Shown: positions 7,158 to 16,715 of the stretch, piece after piece
How positions within the stretch are numbered: the stretch's first letter is position 1
Layout: each line of letters starts with the position of its first letter
Source of the DNA: HGM12587 sp964602445
GTDB taxonomy: Bacteria > Bacillota > Clostridia > Lachnospirales > Lachnospiraceae
Assembly (NCBI GenBank): GCA_964602445.1
Contig: CAZRQV010000001.1
Location: forward strand, 1-64,000
Reading direction: 5' to 3'
DNA: 64,000 nt
The notes under the pieces: generated by a model
What the model saw: the letters and a program-made list of their open reading frames with translations, nothing else
The model's database searches: none
Told to the model about the DNA's origin: nothing
Made by a program: the position numbers and the translations under genes

Positions 7158-7928
7158 ATGGCACATGTTATAGCAATCGCAGGAAAAGGCGGCGTAGGTA
7201 AGACAACATTATGCGGTATGTTGATCCAGTATTTGGGAGAAAAGAAAAAAGGACCTGTACTGGCGGTTGATGCAGATGCAAATTCTAATCTGAACGAAGT
7301 TCTGGGTGTAGATGTGGATACAACGTTAGGTGATATCCGTGAAGAGATTGCCAGAGCTGAAATCAGTGCTGTTTCTCCGATACCAAGCGGTATGACAAAG
7401 GCAGATTATGCAGAATTTAAATTTGCTTCGGCATTAGTAGAAGAAGATGATTATGATCTTCTTGTAATGGGACGTACTCAGGGGAAAGGCTGTTATTGTT
7501 ATGTGAATGGTCTTTTACAGGCACAGCTTGCAAAATTCCAGAAATCCTATCCGTACATCGTTGTAGACAACGAAGCAGGAATGGAACATATCAGCAGAGG
7601 CGTTCTTCCGAGCATGGAAACTGCAATTCTGGTAAGTGATTGTTCAAGAAGAGGAATTCAGGCGGTAGGCAGGATCGCAAAACTGATCGAAGAATGTGAA
7701 ATGCATCCACAGACAGTTGGGCTGATCGTTAACCGTGCACCACAAGGTCAGCTTAATGAAGGCATTATGGAAGAAATTCAGCTTCAGGGATTACATTTAC
7801 TCGGAGTTGTGCCGCAGGATCAGGAGGTTTATGAATGTGATTGTGCAGGAAAACCGACCAGTCAGCTTCCGGCAGATTCTCAGGTAAAGAAAGCATTATA
7901 TGAAATCCTGGACAAGCTGAATCTTTAA
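7158..7928 (+). CDS. cooC: CooC-type nickel-insertion ATPase for CO dehydrogenase
   Basis: A 256-residue MinD/ParA-like ATPase that matures the Ni-Fe-S C-cluster of CO dehydrogenase. It has the deviant Walker A motif GKGGVGKTT at about residues 9-17, the VDADANSNL switch region and a CxC metal motif (GKGCYCYVN), through which the CooC dimer is known to bind nickel. It has a good AAGGAGG ribosome binding site and sits directly upstream of the CODH gene. A second CooC-like gene lies at 9955-10722. Confidence 0.9.
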   Translation: MAHVIAIAGKGGVGKTTLCGMLIQYLGEKKKGPVLAVDADANSNLNEVLGVDVDTTLGDIREEIARAEISAVSPIPSGMTKADYAEFKFASALVEEDDYDLLVMGRTQGKGCYCYVNGLLQAQLAKFQKSYPYIVVDNEAGMEHISRGVLPSMETAILVSDCSRRGIQAVGRIAKLIEECEMHPQTVGLIVNRAPQGQLNEGIMEEIQLQGLHLLGVVPQDQEVYECDCAGKPTSQLPADSQVKKALYEILDKLNL

Positions 7929-7982
7929 AATCTGTCTGAGACATTTTGCAGGTGCAGAATTTTCTATGTAAAATAACCCCGC

Positions 7983-8003
7983 GAGAGGTGGGGAAAACCT
8001 CTC
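7983..8003 (+). other. Stem-loop in the leader of the CODH gene
   Basis: GAGAGGT (7983-7989) pairs with ACCTCTC (7997-8003), 30 nt before the CODH start. No U-tract follows, so it is probably an mRNA-processing or stability element between cooC and the CODH gene. Confidence 0.4.
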
Positions 8004-8034
8004 ACTTGCTCAATATTAAAAAAAGGAGGCTAAT

Positions 8035-9927
8035 ATGAGCGAATTTAGATTAACTACAATTGAAGAAAACGAAGCGGCGACAGCCAGACTGCTTGAAACA
8101 GCAGAAAAAGTCGGCGCTGACACATGGCAGTTACGTGTGAAAAATCAGACACCACATTGTAAATTTGGTGAACAGGGTATCTGCTGCCGAATCTGTACAA
8201 TGGGACCATGCCGTATTACACCAAAGGCACCACGCGGAATCTGCGGATGTGATGCTCATGGTATCGTAGCAAGAAACTTCCTTCGCTTTACAGCAGGCGG
8301 ATCTGCAACACATTCAGATCACGGACGTGAAATCTGTCATACATTACATACCGTTTCTCCAGAGGGAGACTACAAAGTAAAAGATCCAGAAAAACTGCTC
8401 CGTATCGCAAAAGAATGGGGCGTTGAAACAGAAGGAAAAGATATTTATGATCTGGCTCACGAAATGGCAGAACTTGCTCTCTTAGAGTATGGTAAACCAT
8501 TCGGAACACAGAGATTTATCAAGAGAGCTCCACAGCATACACAGGAAATCTGGGCTAGAGAAGAAATCGAACCACGTGCAATCGACCGTGAAGTATCTCA
8601 GGCAATGCATATGACACATATGGGATGTTCTTCTAAACCGGAAGCACTCGTTCGTCAGGCACTTCGCTGCGGTCTGTCAGATGGCTGGGGCGGATCTATG
8701 GCTGGTACTGAATTCTCAGACGTACTTTTCGGTACACCACACGAAGTTGACACAGAAGCAAACCTCGGTGTTATGAAAGAAGATGAAGTAAACATCATCG
8801 TTCACGGACATGATCCAAGTCTTTCAGAAATGATCTGCGAATATGCAGAAGATCCTGAAATGATCGCACTCGCTAAGAGCGTAGGTGCAAAAGGCATCAA
8901 CATCGCAGGTGTTTGCTGTACATCAAACGAAGTTACTATGAGACGTGGAATCCCAATGGCAGGTAACTTCTTACAGCAGGAAAACGTTGTACTGACAGGT
9001 GCTTGTGAAGCAATCGTAGTTGACGTACAGTGTATTTTCCCAGCATTAGGACCTTTAAGCAAATGTTTCCATACGAAATTCATCACAACTTCTCCAATCG
9101 CTCAGATGCCGGATTCAGACTTTATCCGCTTCAATGCTGAAACAGCTGGAGAAAACGCAAAACAGATCGTTCGTATGGCAGTTGAAAACTTCAAGAACAG
9201 AAAACCTGAATTAGTACACATTCCACAGCTGAAACAGAAAGCAACTGTTGGATATTCTGTAGAACAGATCGTTAAGAAATTAGACGGTGTTACTAACTCA
9301 CAGGTAGACGTGACAGGTACAACATTACCATTAGTAAAATGTATCACATCTGGTGTACTCCGTGGTGCAGTTGCTATGGTTGGATGTAATAACCCACGTC
9401 AGAGACATGACGAATTACATGTAGAGCTTATGAAGAAGCTCATTAAGAACGATATTATCCTGATCTTAACAGGATGTTCAGCTCAGGCTGCTGCAAAAGC
9501 AGGTCTTATGGACAAGCGTGCAAAAGATCTTTGCGGTGATGGTCTGAAACGAGTTTGTGAACTCGCAGATATTCCTCCAGTACTTCACATGGGATCATGC
9601 GTAGATATTTCTCGTATGATGATCTTAGCTTCTGAAATCGCAAAAGACGCAGGTCTTAACATTTCACAGCTCCCAGTTGTTGGATGTGCTCCGGAATGGA
9701 TGTCAGAAAAAGCAGTTTCTATCGGTAACTACGTAGTAGCTACAGGTATTGATACATTCCTTGGTGTTGCACCACAGGTAACAGGATCTACAGAAGTCGT
9801 TGATCTCCTTACAAACGGACTGAATGATTGGGTAGAAGCTTCCTTCACAGTGGAAACAGATCTTGAAAAACTTGGTGATGCAATGATCGAAAGAATTGAA
9901 GAAAAGAGAACTGCATTAGGAATCTAA
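8035..9927 (+). CDS. acsA: Anaerobic carbon-monoxide dehydrogenase catalytic subunit
   Basis: A 630-residue Ni-Fe-S enzyme interconverting CO2 and CO and feeding CO to acetyl-CoA synthase. The N-terminal Cys cluster for the B/D-type 4Fe-4S centres is at about residues 42-75 (GEQGICCRICTMGPCRI, then GICGCD). C-cluster segments include IIVHGHDPSLSE, GVCCTSNEVTMRRG, MVGCNNPRQ and LTGCSAQA. Length is as expected for CooS/AcsA. Its place between two CooC ATPases and next to acsB indicates the bifunctional CODH/ACS complex and not a stand-alone CO oxidiser. The start follows AAAGGAGG. Confidence 0.95.
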   Translation: MSEFRLTTIEENEAATARLLETAEKVGADTWQLRVKNQTPHCKFGEQGICCRICTMGPCRITPKAPRGICGCDAHGIVARNFLRFTAGGSATHSDHGREICHTLHTVSPEGDYKVKDPEKLLRIAKEWGVETEGKDIYDLAHEMAELALLEYGKPFGTQRFIKRAPQHTQEIWAREEIEPRAIDREVSQAMHMTHMGCSSKPEALVRQALRCGLSDGWGGSMAGTEFSDVLFGTPHEVDTEANLGVMKEDEVNIIVHGHDPSLSEMICEYAEDPEMIALAKSVGAKGINIAGVCCTSNEVTMRRGIPMAGNFLQQENVVLTGACEAIVVDVQCIFPALGPLSKCFHTKFITTSPIAQMPDSDFIRFNAETAGENAKQIVRMAVENFKNRKPELVHIPQLKQKATVGYSVEQIVKKLDGVTNSQVDVTGTTLPLVKCITSGVLRGAVAMVGCNNPRQRHDELHVELMKKLIKNDIILILTGCSAQAAAKAGLMDKRAKDLCGDGLKRVCELADIPPVLHMGSCVDISRMMILASEIAKDAGLNISQLPVVGCAPEWMSEKAVSIGNYVVATGIDTFLGVAPQVTGSTEVVDLLTNGLNDWVEASFTVETDLEKLGDAMIERIEEKRTALGI

Positions 9928-9954
9928 TCTTAATGCCGGAAAGGATTTGTCAAA

Positions 9955-10722
9955 ATGAAAATAGCGGTTACAGGAAAAGGCGGCGTCGGTAAGACTACAT
10001 TTGCCGCAACATTAGCCCGTTTATATGCAGATGAAGGGAAAAAAGTGCTTGCAGCGGACGTAGACCCTGATGCAAACCTGGGGCTTGCTTTGGGATTTGA
10101 TGAAGAAACTCTTGAATCGATTGTTCCAATCACAAAAATGAGAAAATTGGTAGAAGAGCGTACCGGTGCAGACGGCGTAGGTAAATTCTTTAAGATCAAC
10201 CCGAAAGTAGATGATATTCCGGATACTTATTCGAAAGAGATCAATGGGGTGAAATTACTTGTGCTTGGCACAGTTGAGACTGGCGGAGGCGGATGTGTCT
10301 GTCCGGAGCATGTAATGCTCCGCCGCCTGATCAGCAATATGGTTCTTCGCAGAGATGACGTTGTGATCATGGATATGGAAGCAGGTCTGGAACATCTCGG
10401 ACGCGGCACAACAGAATCTATGGATCAGTTTATCGTTGTGATCGAACCGGGAGCACGCAGTGTCCAGACATATCAGAACGTAAAACGTCTGGCAGAGGAT
10501 CTGGGTGTGAAGCAGGTACGTGTCGTTGCAAATAAAGTACGTAATGAAGAAGATGACGCTTTTGTAAGAAGCCGTATTCCGGCAGAAGATCTGCTTGGGT
10601 TTATTCATTATAATACAGAAGTGATCGATGCTGACCGTCAGGGAAAATCTCCATACGACTTTAGCAATACCGTGAAAGAAGAAATTATGCAAATAAAATC
10701 TATTATAGACCAGGGTTTATAA
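9955..10722 (+). CDS. Second CooC/AcsF-type maturation ATPase
   Basis: A 255-residue MinD-like ATPase with the deviant Walker A GKGGVGKTT at about residues 7-15, VDPDANLGLALG and a CxC motif (GGGGCVCPEH). It lies 27 nt after the CODH gene and directly before acsB, the usual place of acsF/cooC in acetogens, where the product helps assemble the nickel sites of ACS or CODH. It differs clearly from the CooC at 7158 (longer linker, different CxC context), suggesting one ATPase per metal site; that split is inferred. Confidence 0.88.
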   Translation: MKIAVTGKGGVGKTTFAATLARLYADEGKKVLAADVDPDANLGLALGFDEETLESIVPITKMRKLVEERTGADGVGKFFKINPKVDDIPDTYSKEINGVKLLVLGTVETGGGGCVCPEHVMLRRLISNMVLRRDDVVIMDMEAGLEHLGRGTTESMDQFIVVIEPGARSVQTYQNVKRLAEDLGVKQVRVVANKVRNEEDDAFVRSRIPAEDLLGFIHYNTEVIDADRQGKSPYDFSNTVKEEIMQIKSIIDQGL

Positions 10723-10746
10723 TAGGAAAATCAGGAGGACAAAAAA

Positions 10747-12876
10747 GTGACATTAATTGATACTGTCTTTAGTGGAAATGATGCTGTATATGGTTTGACA
10801 GAAGGCGCTATTGATGCTGCAATCGCACAGCATGGCGCAGATAAAGCTGTCAGCTTCCCAAATACTGCATATTCTTTACCATGTTACTATGCTGTAACAG
10901 GAACAAAAGTTACAAACTTAGCAGAATTAAAAGAGGCTCTCGGAGTTGTAAAAACTCTGATGACAAGAGAACAGAGAACACATGATATGTTCATGTCAGG
11001 TGTAGCTACTGCTCTTTGTGCAGAATTTATTGAAGTTCTGAAATATATCGATGGAGCAGCTCCATATGAAGAACCATGCTATGGTCATCTTTCAGATGCT
11101 GTGATCCGTGAACTCGGTGTACCATTGGTAACAGGCGATATCCCAGGTGTAGCTGTTGTTTTAGGCGAAGCTCCAACAGCACAGGAAGCTGCTGATCTCG
11201 TTAAGAGCTATCAGGCACAGGGTATCCTCGTAACATTAGTTGGTGGTGTAATCGATCAGTTAGCAGAAGTTGGAATGAATACAGGCGCTAACGTACGTGT
11301 TATCCCATTAGGAAAAGATGTTACAAGCGTAATCCACGTTGTATCTGTAGCAATCAGAGCAGCTCTGATCTTCGGTAACGTAACACCAGGTGATGCAGGC
11401 GCTCTTATGACATATACAAAAGATCGTGTACCAGCATTCGTTAACGCATTTGCACCATTAAATGAAGTAATCGTTGCATGCGGAGCAGGTGCAATCGCTC
11501 TTGGATTCCCGGTAATCACAAACCAGAGAGAAGGCGTTTTGGAAGTACCAAAGAGCCTCATCGTTCAGGAAGATGTTTCTAAATTTAATGCAACATCTTT
11601 AGAAGCTCGTGATATTAAGATTAAGATCACAAACATCGATATCCCAGTTGCATTCGCATCTGCATTCGAAGGTGAAATCATCCGTCGTGGTGATATGCAG
11701 GTTGAATTCGATGGTTCTCGTGTAGACTGTTTCGAATTAGTACAGACAAAAGATCTGACAGAAATCGAAGATCATAAGATCGAAATCATCGGACCAGACA
11801 TTGATGAATGGGGTGTTGGTGAAAAACACAGCATCGGTTATGTAGTAGAAGTTGCTGGTAAGAACATGCAGCCAGACTTCGAATCTGTTATTGAACGTCA
11901 GTTCCACAGCTACATCAACTGCATCGAAGGTGTTATGCATACAGGTCAGCGTGATATGATCCGTATCCGTATCAGCAAAGCTGCTTATGAAGCAGGATTC
12001 CGTCTGAACCACATTGCAGAAGTACTTTATGCTAAAATTAAAAATGACTATGATGCAATCGTTGACAAATGTCAGGTTAAGATTTATACAAATCCGGAAG
12101 ATTGTACAAAACTTCGTCATGAACTTGCAATCGCAACATTTGACAAACGTGATGCTCGTCTGGAAAGCTTAACAGATGAATCTGTAGACGTTTACTACAG
12201 CTGCATCCTTTGCCAGGCATTCTCTCCATCACACGTATGTGTTGTTACACCAGAAAGACTTGGTCTCTGTGGTGCGGTTTCATGGTTAGATGCAAAAGCT
12301 ACAAACGAACTTGATCCGAACGGACCATGCCAGATTATCACAAAAGAACGTGTGATCGATGAAAGAACAGGTGCTTACGAAGACGTTAACGAAGCAGTTA
12401 AGAAATTCTCTCAGGGTGCAATCGAACAGGTAACACTGTACTCTATCATGGAAGATCCTATGACATCCTGCGGATGCTTCGAATGTATCTGTGGTATCGA
12501 ACCATTCTCAAATGGTGTAATCATCGCTAACCGTGAATATGCAGGAATGACACCACTTGGAATGACATTCCCAGAATTAGCATCTATGACAGGCGGTGGT
12601 GTTCAGACTCCAGGTTTCATGGGTCATGGTAAACACTTCATCGCATCTAAGAAATTCATGAAAGCAGAAGGCGGTATTGAACGTATCGTATGGATGCCAA
12701 AAGAATTAAAAGAAACTGTTGCAGATAGATTAAACAAAACAGCTCAGGAACTTTACGGAATTGAAAACTTCACAGATATGATCGGTGATGAAACAATTGC
12801 AGAAGATCCGGAAACATTACTTGAGTTCTTAACAGAAAAAGGACATCCGGCACTTGGACTCGACCCAATGATGTAA
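10747..12876 (+). CDS. acsB: Acetyl-CoA synthase subunit of CODH/ACS
   Basis: A 709-residue enzyme that condenses CO, a methyl group from the corrinoid protein and CoA into acetyl-CoA at the Ni-Ni-Fe4S4 A-cluster. The A-cluster ligands are visible as CILC, then Cys after 8 residues and Cys after 9 more (the C-x2-C-x8-C-x9-C pattern known from Moorella), followed by CGCFEC, whose Cys-Gly-Cys holds the distal nickel. GTG start at 10747 with AGGAGG 8-9 nt upstream. Full length. It is followed by an unusual repeat-rich gap before acsD. Confidence 0.95.
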   Translation: MTLIDTVFSGNDAVYGLTEGAIDAAIAQHGADKAVSFPNTAYSLPCYYAVTGTKVTNLAELKEALGVVKTLMTREQRTHDMFMSGVATALCAEFIEVLKYIDGAAPYEEPCYGHLSDAVIRELGVPLVTGDIPGVAVVLGEAPTAQEAADLVKSYQAQGILVTLVGGVIDQLAEVGMNTGANVRVIPLGKDVTSVIHVVSVAIRAALIFGNVTPGDAGALMTYTKDRVPAFVNAFAPLNEVIVACGAGAIALGFPVITNQREGVLEVPKSLIVQEDVSKFNATSLEARDIKIKITNIDIPVAFASAFEGEIIRRGDMQVEFDGSRVDCFELVQTKDLTEIEDHKIEIIGPDIDEWGVGEKHSIGYVVEVAGKNMQPDFESVIERQFHSYINCIEGVMHTGQRDMIRIRISKAAYEAGFRLNHIAEVLYAKIKNDYDAIVDKCQVKIYTNPEDCTKLRHELAIATFDKRDARLESLTDESVDVYYSCILCQAFSPSHVCVVTPERLGLCGAVSWLDAKATNELDPNGPCQIITKERVIDERTGAYEDVNEAVKKFSQGAIEQVTLYSIMEDPMTSCGCFECICGIEPFSNGVIIANREYAGMTPLGMTFPELASMTGGGVQTPGFMGHGKHFIASKKFMKAEGGIERIVWMPKELKETVADRLNKTAQELYGIENFTDMIGDETIAEDPETLLEFLTEKGHPALGLDPMM

Positions 12877-12885
12877 GAAATCAAA

Positions 12886-12902
12886 AGCTGCGAAGCAGCT
12901 TT
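12886..12902 (+). other. Small hairpin just after acsB
   Basis: AGCTGC (12886-12891), GAA, GCAGCT (12895-12900), then TT. A compact hairpin 9 bp after the acsB stop. The U-tract is too short for a confident terminator; it may be part of the larger repeat structure that follows. Confidence 0.4.
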
Positions 12903-13172
12903 AGCAGACAAAAACTTGTTTTTGGATGCGTAGTCCGACAGGACTGATTTCTTAACGAAAAAAATACTTTAGTATTTTTTGAGTCTAACTGTGGCAACAG
13001 ACCCAAAAATACATTAGTATTTTTTGAGTCTAACTGTGGCAACAGACCCAAAAATACATTAGTATTCTTGAGTCTAACTGTAATAGCAGACAAAAACTTG
13101 TTTTTGTCTGCGTAGTCCGACAGGACTGATTTCTTAACGAAAAAATACGTTAGTATTTTTTGAGTTTAAACT
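12902..13172. repeat. Nested direct and inverted repeats between acsB and acsD
   Basis: A 56-bp sequence at 12902-12957 recurs at 13084-13139 with 2 mismatches. Between the copies lies a 45-bp tandem repeat: 12960-13004 and 13005-13049 differ at one base, with a partial third copy at 13050-13080. A related AT palindrome recurs at 13140-13162. Units carry strong hairpins: AAAAAATACT/AGTATTTTTT (12959-12968, 12971-12980), CAGACAAAAAC/GTTTTTGTCTG (13087-13097, 13100-13110) and GTCC-GACA-GGAC in each 56-bp copy. There is no credible gene on either strand. It lies inside the acs gene series and could attenuate transcription or stabilise mRNA ends. Confidence 0.85.
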
Positions 13173-13269
13173 GTGATGACGCCAAAAGTCAGAGCAGAGG
13201 CAATTATACTAAATTTGGGCGGAGAGAACTCCGCCCTGTTATAGAAACCTATAGAGGAGGAAAATGAAA

Positions 13270-14211
13270 ATGCCATTTAATGGAAAATCAGGAAAATTTA
13301 ATGCTGCAATTCGTACAGTAGAAATTGGTACTGGCGATAAAGCAGTAAAACTTGGCGGTGAATGTGTATCACCATTATATTCATTTGATGCGCCAATCGA
13401 AAACGCACCAAAAGTTGGTGTATTGATCACAGATCATGGATTTGAAAACGAATCTGAAGGAATCAAAGCTTACTATGAAGGATGCGCTAACTGGGGAGAA
13501 ATCGCTCAGAAAGCAGCAGCAATGGAAGGTGCAGACTTCCTCGTGCTGAAATTCGACAAAGCTGATCCAAACGGCGACAACGCACCTGTAGAAGACTGTG
13601 TAGCAATCATTAACGAAGTTGCAGCAGCTACAGATATGCCATTAGTAATCGCTGGATGCAAAAACGCTGAAAAAGATGCTGAAATCTTCAACAAAGCAGC
13701 AGAAGCTCTTCAGGGCAAAAACGTTCTGATCTTCTCCGCAAAAGAAGAAAACTACAAAGGTGTTGCAGCATCTGCAGTATTAGCATACAACCAGAAAGTT
13801 GGTGCTGAATCTTCCGTAGATATCAACCTTGCAAAACAGTTGAACGTACTTATTTCTCAGGTTGGTGTTGACATGGGCAACATCGTTATGAACGTTGGTA
13901 CAGCAACAGCTGGTTACGGTTTCGAATATGTAGTTTCTACATTAGACCGTGTAAAAGCAGCAGCTTTAGGACAGAACGACGCTCAGTTACAGATGCCAAT
14001 CATGACTTCTGTAGGTGATGAAACATGGGCTGTAAAAGAATCTACAGCTTCTGAAGCAGATATCCCGGCATGGGGTCCTGTAGACGCTCGTGGTGTGAAC
14101 ATGGAAGTAACAACAGCTATGGCTGTATTAGCATCCGGTTCCAATGCAGTAATTTTGAAACATCCTGCTTCTGTAGCAACTGTTTCTAAATTAATCAAGG
14201 AATTAATGTAG
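13270..14211 (+). CDS. acsD: Corrinoid iron-sulfur protein small subunit
   Basis: A TIM-barrel protein of 313 residues that pairs with AcsC to form the corrinoid Fe-S protein, the methyl carrier between AcsE and acetyl-CoA synthase. Recognised by the AcsD/CdhD pattern, e.g. GGECVSPLYSFDAP near the N-terminus and VGTATAGYGFEYV in the second half. An ATG at 13264 is only 3 nt from the GGAGG at 13256-13260; the next ATG, 13270, is 9 nt away and is preferred, though both are possible. acsC follows 22 nt later. Confidence 0.92.
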   Translation: MPFNGKSGKFNAAIRTVEIGTGDKAVKLGGECVSPLYSFDAPIENAPKVGVLITDHGFENESEGIKAYYEGCANWGEIAQKAAAMEGADFLVLKFDKADPNGDNAPVEDCVAIINEVAAATDMPLVIAGCKNAEKDAEIFNKAAEALQGKNVLIFSAKEENYKGVAASAVLAYNQKVGAESSVDINLAKQLNVLISQVGVDMGNIVMNVGTATAGYGFEYVVSTLDRVKAAALGQNDAQLQMPIMTSVGDETWAVKESTASEADIPAWGPVDARGVNMEVTTAMAVLASGSNAVILKHPASVATVSKLIKELM

Positions 14212-14233
14212 GAAGAGAAGGAGGAGAATCAAG

Positions 14234-15571
14234 ATGGCATTAAAAGGTTTAGATATTTTCAAATTAACACCAAAAACAAACTGTAAAGAATGTGGATGCC
14301 CAACATGTATGGCTTTCTCTATGAAAGTTGCTCAGGGTGCATTAGATATTTCTAAATGTCCACATATGTCAGATGATGCAATGTCTGCATTATCAGAAGC
14401 TACAGCACCACCAATGAAAACAATCAAAGTTGGTACAGGTGAAGCTGAATACTCTTTAGGCGGAGAAACAGTTCTTTACAGACATGAAAAAACATTTGTA
14501 AGCAAAACACGTTATGCAGTTCGTGTAAACGCAGCTGACGTTGATGCTAAAATGGCTGTGATCGATAACGTAGATTACGATCGTATCGGTGAAAGAATGC
14601 ACGTAGAAATGATTTACGTAGACTACACAGGAGAAGCTGATTATGCTGAAACTGTGAAAAAGGTTGTTGGTAAAGGCAAAACAATCATCCTTGGATGTAC
14701 AGATGTTGCAGCTGCAAAAGCAGCATTAGACGTATGTGCAGCTGAAAAACCAATCTTAAACGGTGCTACAGCAGCAAACTATGCAGAAATGGTAGAAGTT
14801 GCAAAAGCAGCTGGTGTTGTTCTTGGTGTTTGTGCAGCAAACATTGATGAATTATATGACACAACAAAAGCAATCGAAGGACTTGGCTACAAAGAATTAG
14901 TTCTTGACTGTACAGAAGGTACAATCAAAGATACATTCGCTACAACAGTTCAGATCCGTCGTGCTGCATTAGCAAAAACTCCGGACAGAACATGCGGATA
15001 CCCATCTATCGTTAATGTTGCAGCTTTAACAGCTGATGCAACAGAACAGTGTGGTTTAGCATCTCTGTTTACAATGAAATATGGTTCCATCATCGTTATG
15101 GATCAGTTAGGATATGCTGAAGCTCTTCCGTTATTCGGACTTCGTCAGAACGTATTCACAGACCCACAGAAACCAATGAAAGTTGAAACAGGTATCTACC
15201 CAATCAACGGTGCAGATGAAAACAGCGTATGTGTTACAACTGTTGACTTCGCACTTACATATTTCCTTGTATCCGGCGAACTTGAAAGATCCGGAGTACC
15301 TGTAAACCTTGTTATCTCTGATGCAGGCGGATTATCTGTATTAACATCATGGGCAGCAGGTAAATTCTCAGGTAATACAATTTCCAAATTCTTCCAGGAA
15401 AATGTAGAAGACAAAGTTAAGAGCAGAAAAGTAATCATCCCAGGTAAAGTTGCCGTATTAAAGGGTGATATCGAAGCAAAACTTCCAGGATGGGAAGTAA
15501 TCATTGCTCCAAACGAAGCTGCACAGCTTGTTAAATTCCTGAAAGATATGAAGGAAAATGGAGAAATCTAA
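14234..15571 (+). CDS. acsC: Corrinoid iron-sulfur protein large subunit
   Basis: A 445-residue subunit that binds the cobamide and a 4Fe-4S cluster. The N-terminal cluster motif is C17-x2-C20-x4-C25-x16-C42 (TNCKECGCPTCMAF). The middle is a TIM barrel and the C-terminal part a B12-binding Rossmann-like domain. It accepts the methyl group from methyl-THF through AcsE and passes it to AcsB. It has a strong AAGGAGGAG ribosome binding site and lies between acsD and acsE, almost certainly in one transcript. Confidence 0.94.
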   Translation: MALKGLDIFKLTPKTNCKECGCPTCMAFSMKVAQGALDISKCPHMSDDAMSALSEATAPPMKTIKVGTGEAEYSLGGETVLYRHEKTFVSKTRYAVRVNAADVDAKMAVIDNVDYDRIGERMHVEMIYVDYTGEADYAETVKKVVGKGKTIILGCTDVAAAKAALDVCAAEKPILNGATAANYAEMVEVAKAAGVVLGVCAANIDELYDTTKAIEGLGYKELVLDCTEGTIKDTFATTVQIRRAALAKTPDRTCGYPSIVNVAALTADATEQCGLASLFTMKYGSIIVMDQLGYAEALPLFGLRQNVFTDPQKPMKVETGIYPINGADENSVCVTTVDFALTYFLVSGELERSGVPVNLVISDAGGLSVLTSWAAGKFSGNTISKFFQENVEDKVKSRKVIIPGKVAVLKGDIEAKLPGWEVIIAPNEAAQLVKFLKDMKENGEI

Positions 15572-15603
15572 TTTAAAAAGTTAATTAAAAGGAGAAAACA
15601 ACG

Positions 15604-16389
15604 ATGGCAAAATTTGTTACTATCGGTGAAAGAATTCACTGCATTTCCCCAGTTATTCGTAAGGCTATGGAAGAAATGAATCCAGAACCAATCTTAAAGA
15701 GAGCAAAAGAACAGCTCGACGCTGGTGCTACATACCTTGACGTTAATATCGGACCTGCTGAAAACAACGGTGAAGAATTAATGAAATGGGCTGTAACAAC
15801 AATTCAGGATGCATTTGACAATGTTCCTTTAGCACTTGATACAGCTAACAGAAAAGCAATCGAAGCTGGTATCTCTGTATACAACAGAAGCAAAGGTAAA
15901 CCAATCGTTAACTCTGCAGATGCAGGCGGACGTATTGAAAACATTGACCTTGCAGCAGCTAATGATGCAATCTGTATCGCTCTTTGTTCTGCAGAAGGTA
16001 TTGCAGCAGACAACGATGAACGTATGATGCACTGCCAGAACATGCTGGAAAGAGGTATGATGCAGGGAATGGATCCTCAGGATCTCTGGTTTGACCCATT
16101 ATTCCTCGTAGTAAAAGGAATGCAGGACAAACAGATGGAAGTATTAGAAGCAATCAAAATGTTCAGCGAAATGGAACTGAACTCTACAGGTGGTCTTTCT
16201 AACAACTCCAATGGTATGCCAAAACATATCAGACCAATCATGGACTCTGCATTAGTAGCTATGGCTATGATGAACGGATTAACATCCGCTATCGTAAATC
16301 CATGTGATTTAAGATTAATGGAAACAATTAAATCTTGTGATATTTTCAAAAACAACACACTTTATGCAGATTCCTACTTAGAAATCTAA
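15604..16389 (+). CDS. acsE: Methyl-THF:corrinoid iron-sulfur protein methyltransferase
   Basis: A 261-residue pterin-binding TIM barrel moving the methyl group from methyl-THF to the Co(I) of the corrinoid protein. Supported by the pterin-binding-type start (VTIGERIHCIS), DAGATYLDVNIGPA, LDTANRKAIEAG and the STGGLSNNSNGMP region near the active-site Asn. Length matches the characterised Moorella enzyme (about 262). Only 32 nt separate it from acsC; a hairpin follows. Confidence 0.94.
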   Translation: MAKFVTIGERIHCISPVIRKAMEEMNPEPILKRAKEQLDAGATYLDVNIGPAENNGEELMKWAVTTIQDAFDNVPLALDTANRKAIEAGISVYNRSKGKPIVNSADAGGRIENIDLAAANDAICIALCSAEGIAADNDERMMHCQNMLERGMMQGMDPQDLWFDPLFLVVKGMQDKQMEVLEAIKMFSEMELNSTGGLSNNSNGMPKHIRPIMDSALVAMAMMNGLTSAIVNPCDLRLMETIKSCDIFKNNTLYADSYLEI

Positions 16390-16715
16390 TAACCAATGCC
16401 GTAACAGGCTGGCGGAGGGGTGTTCCCTTCGCCGGCACTGCTATGGCTTTCTTTGATTTGCGGGTAGTGAGAAAGTTACTGGAACCCGGTGAACAGTAAT
16501 CTTTGGCAGGCAACGCAATCGTTTGGAAATAGAAAAAAAGTATTTTCAGAATTCATAATAGTTTATAATGTAAAGAGGCAAATATCTGAAACAATGTAGA
16601 CTGATCTATGAACCGCTTTAGAAATCCGTTTTCTGTTTGTAGGATCACAAAGTACAGCAACTGAAAACTGTCGGAAATCAAGCAGAAGAAGGGGTTGAAA
16701 AGCAAGGAGAACGTA
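16390..16715 (+). other. acsE-acsV intergenic region with hairpin and weak promoter
   Basis: No gene is seen. GCTGGCGGAGGG (16408-16419) pairs fully with CCCTTCGCCGGC (16425-16436), including G-U pairs; T-rich sequence follows only after about 10 nt, so it may be a processing site or partial terminator. A second weaker fold (GGGTAGTG to ACCC) lies at about 16460-16490. TATAAT at 16564-16569, with a poor -35 (TATTTT, 17 nt upstream), may start a separate acsV transcript. Confidence 0.45.

Noticed and set aside
12960..13080. Possible CRISPR array
   Set aside because: Fewer than three tandem units with no unique spacers; units abut directly and are AT palindromes. No cas genes nearby.
12881..13093. 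Minus-strand reading frame with repeated NVFLGLLPQLDSK units between acsB and acsD
   Set aside because: It is only the translation of the 45-bp DNA tandem repeat, with no ribosome binding site.
16437..16715. Cobalamin riboswitch upstream of the corrinoid activator
   Set aside because: No recognisable B12-box or core helix pattern was found; the fold seen is generic.
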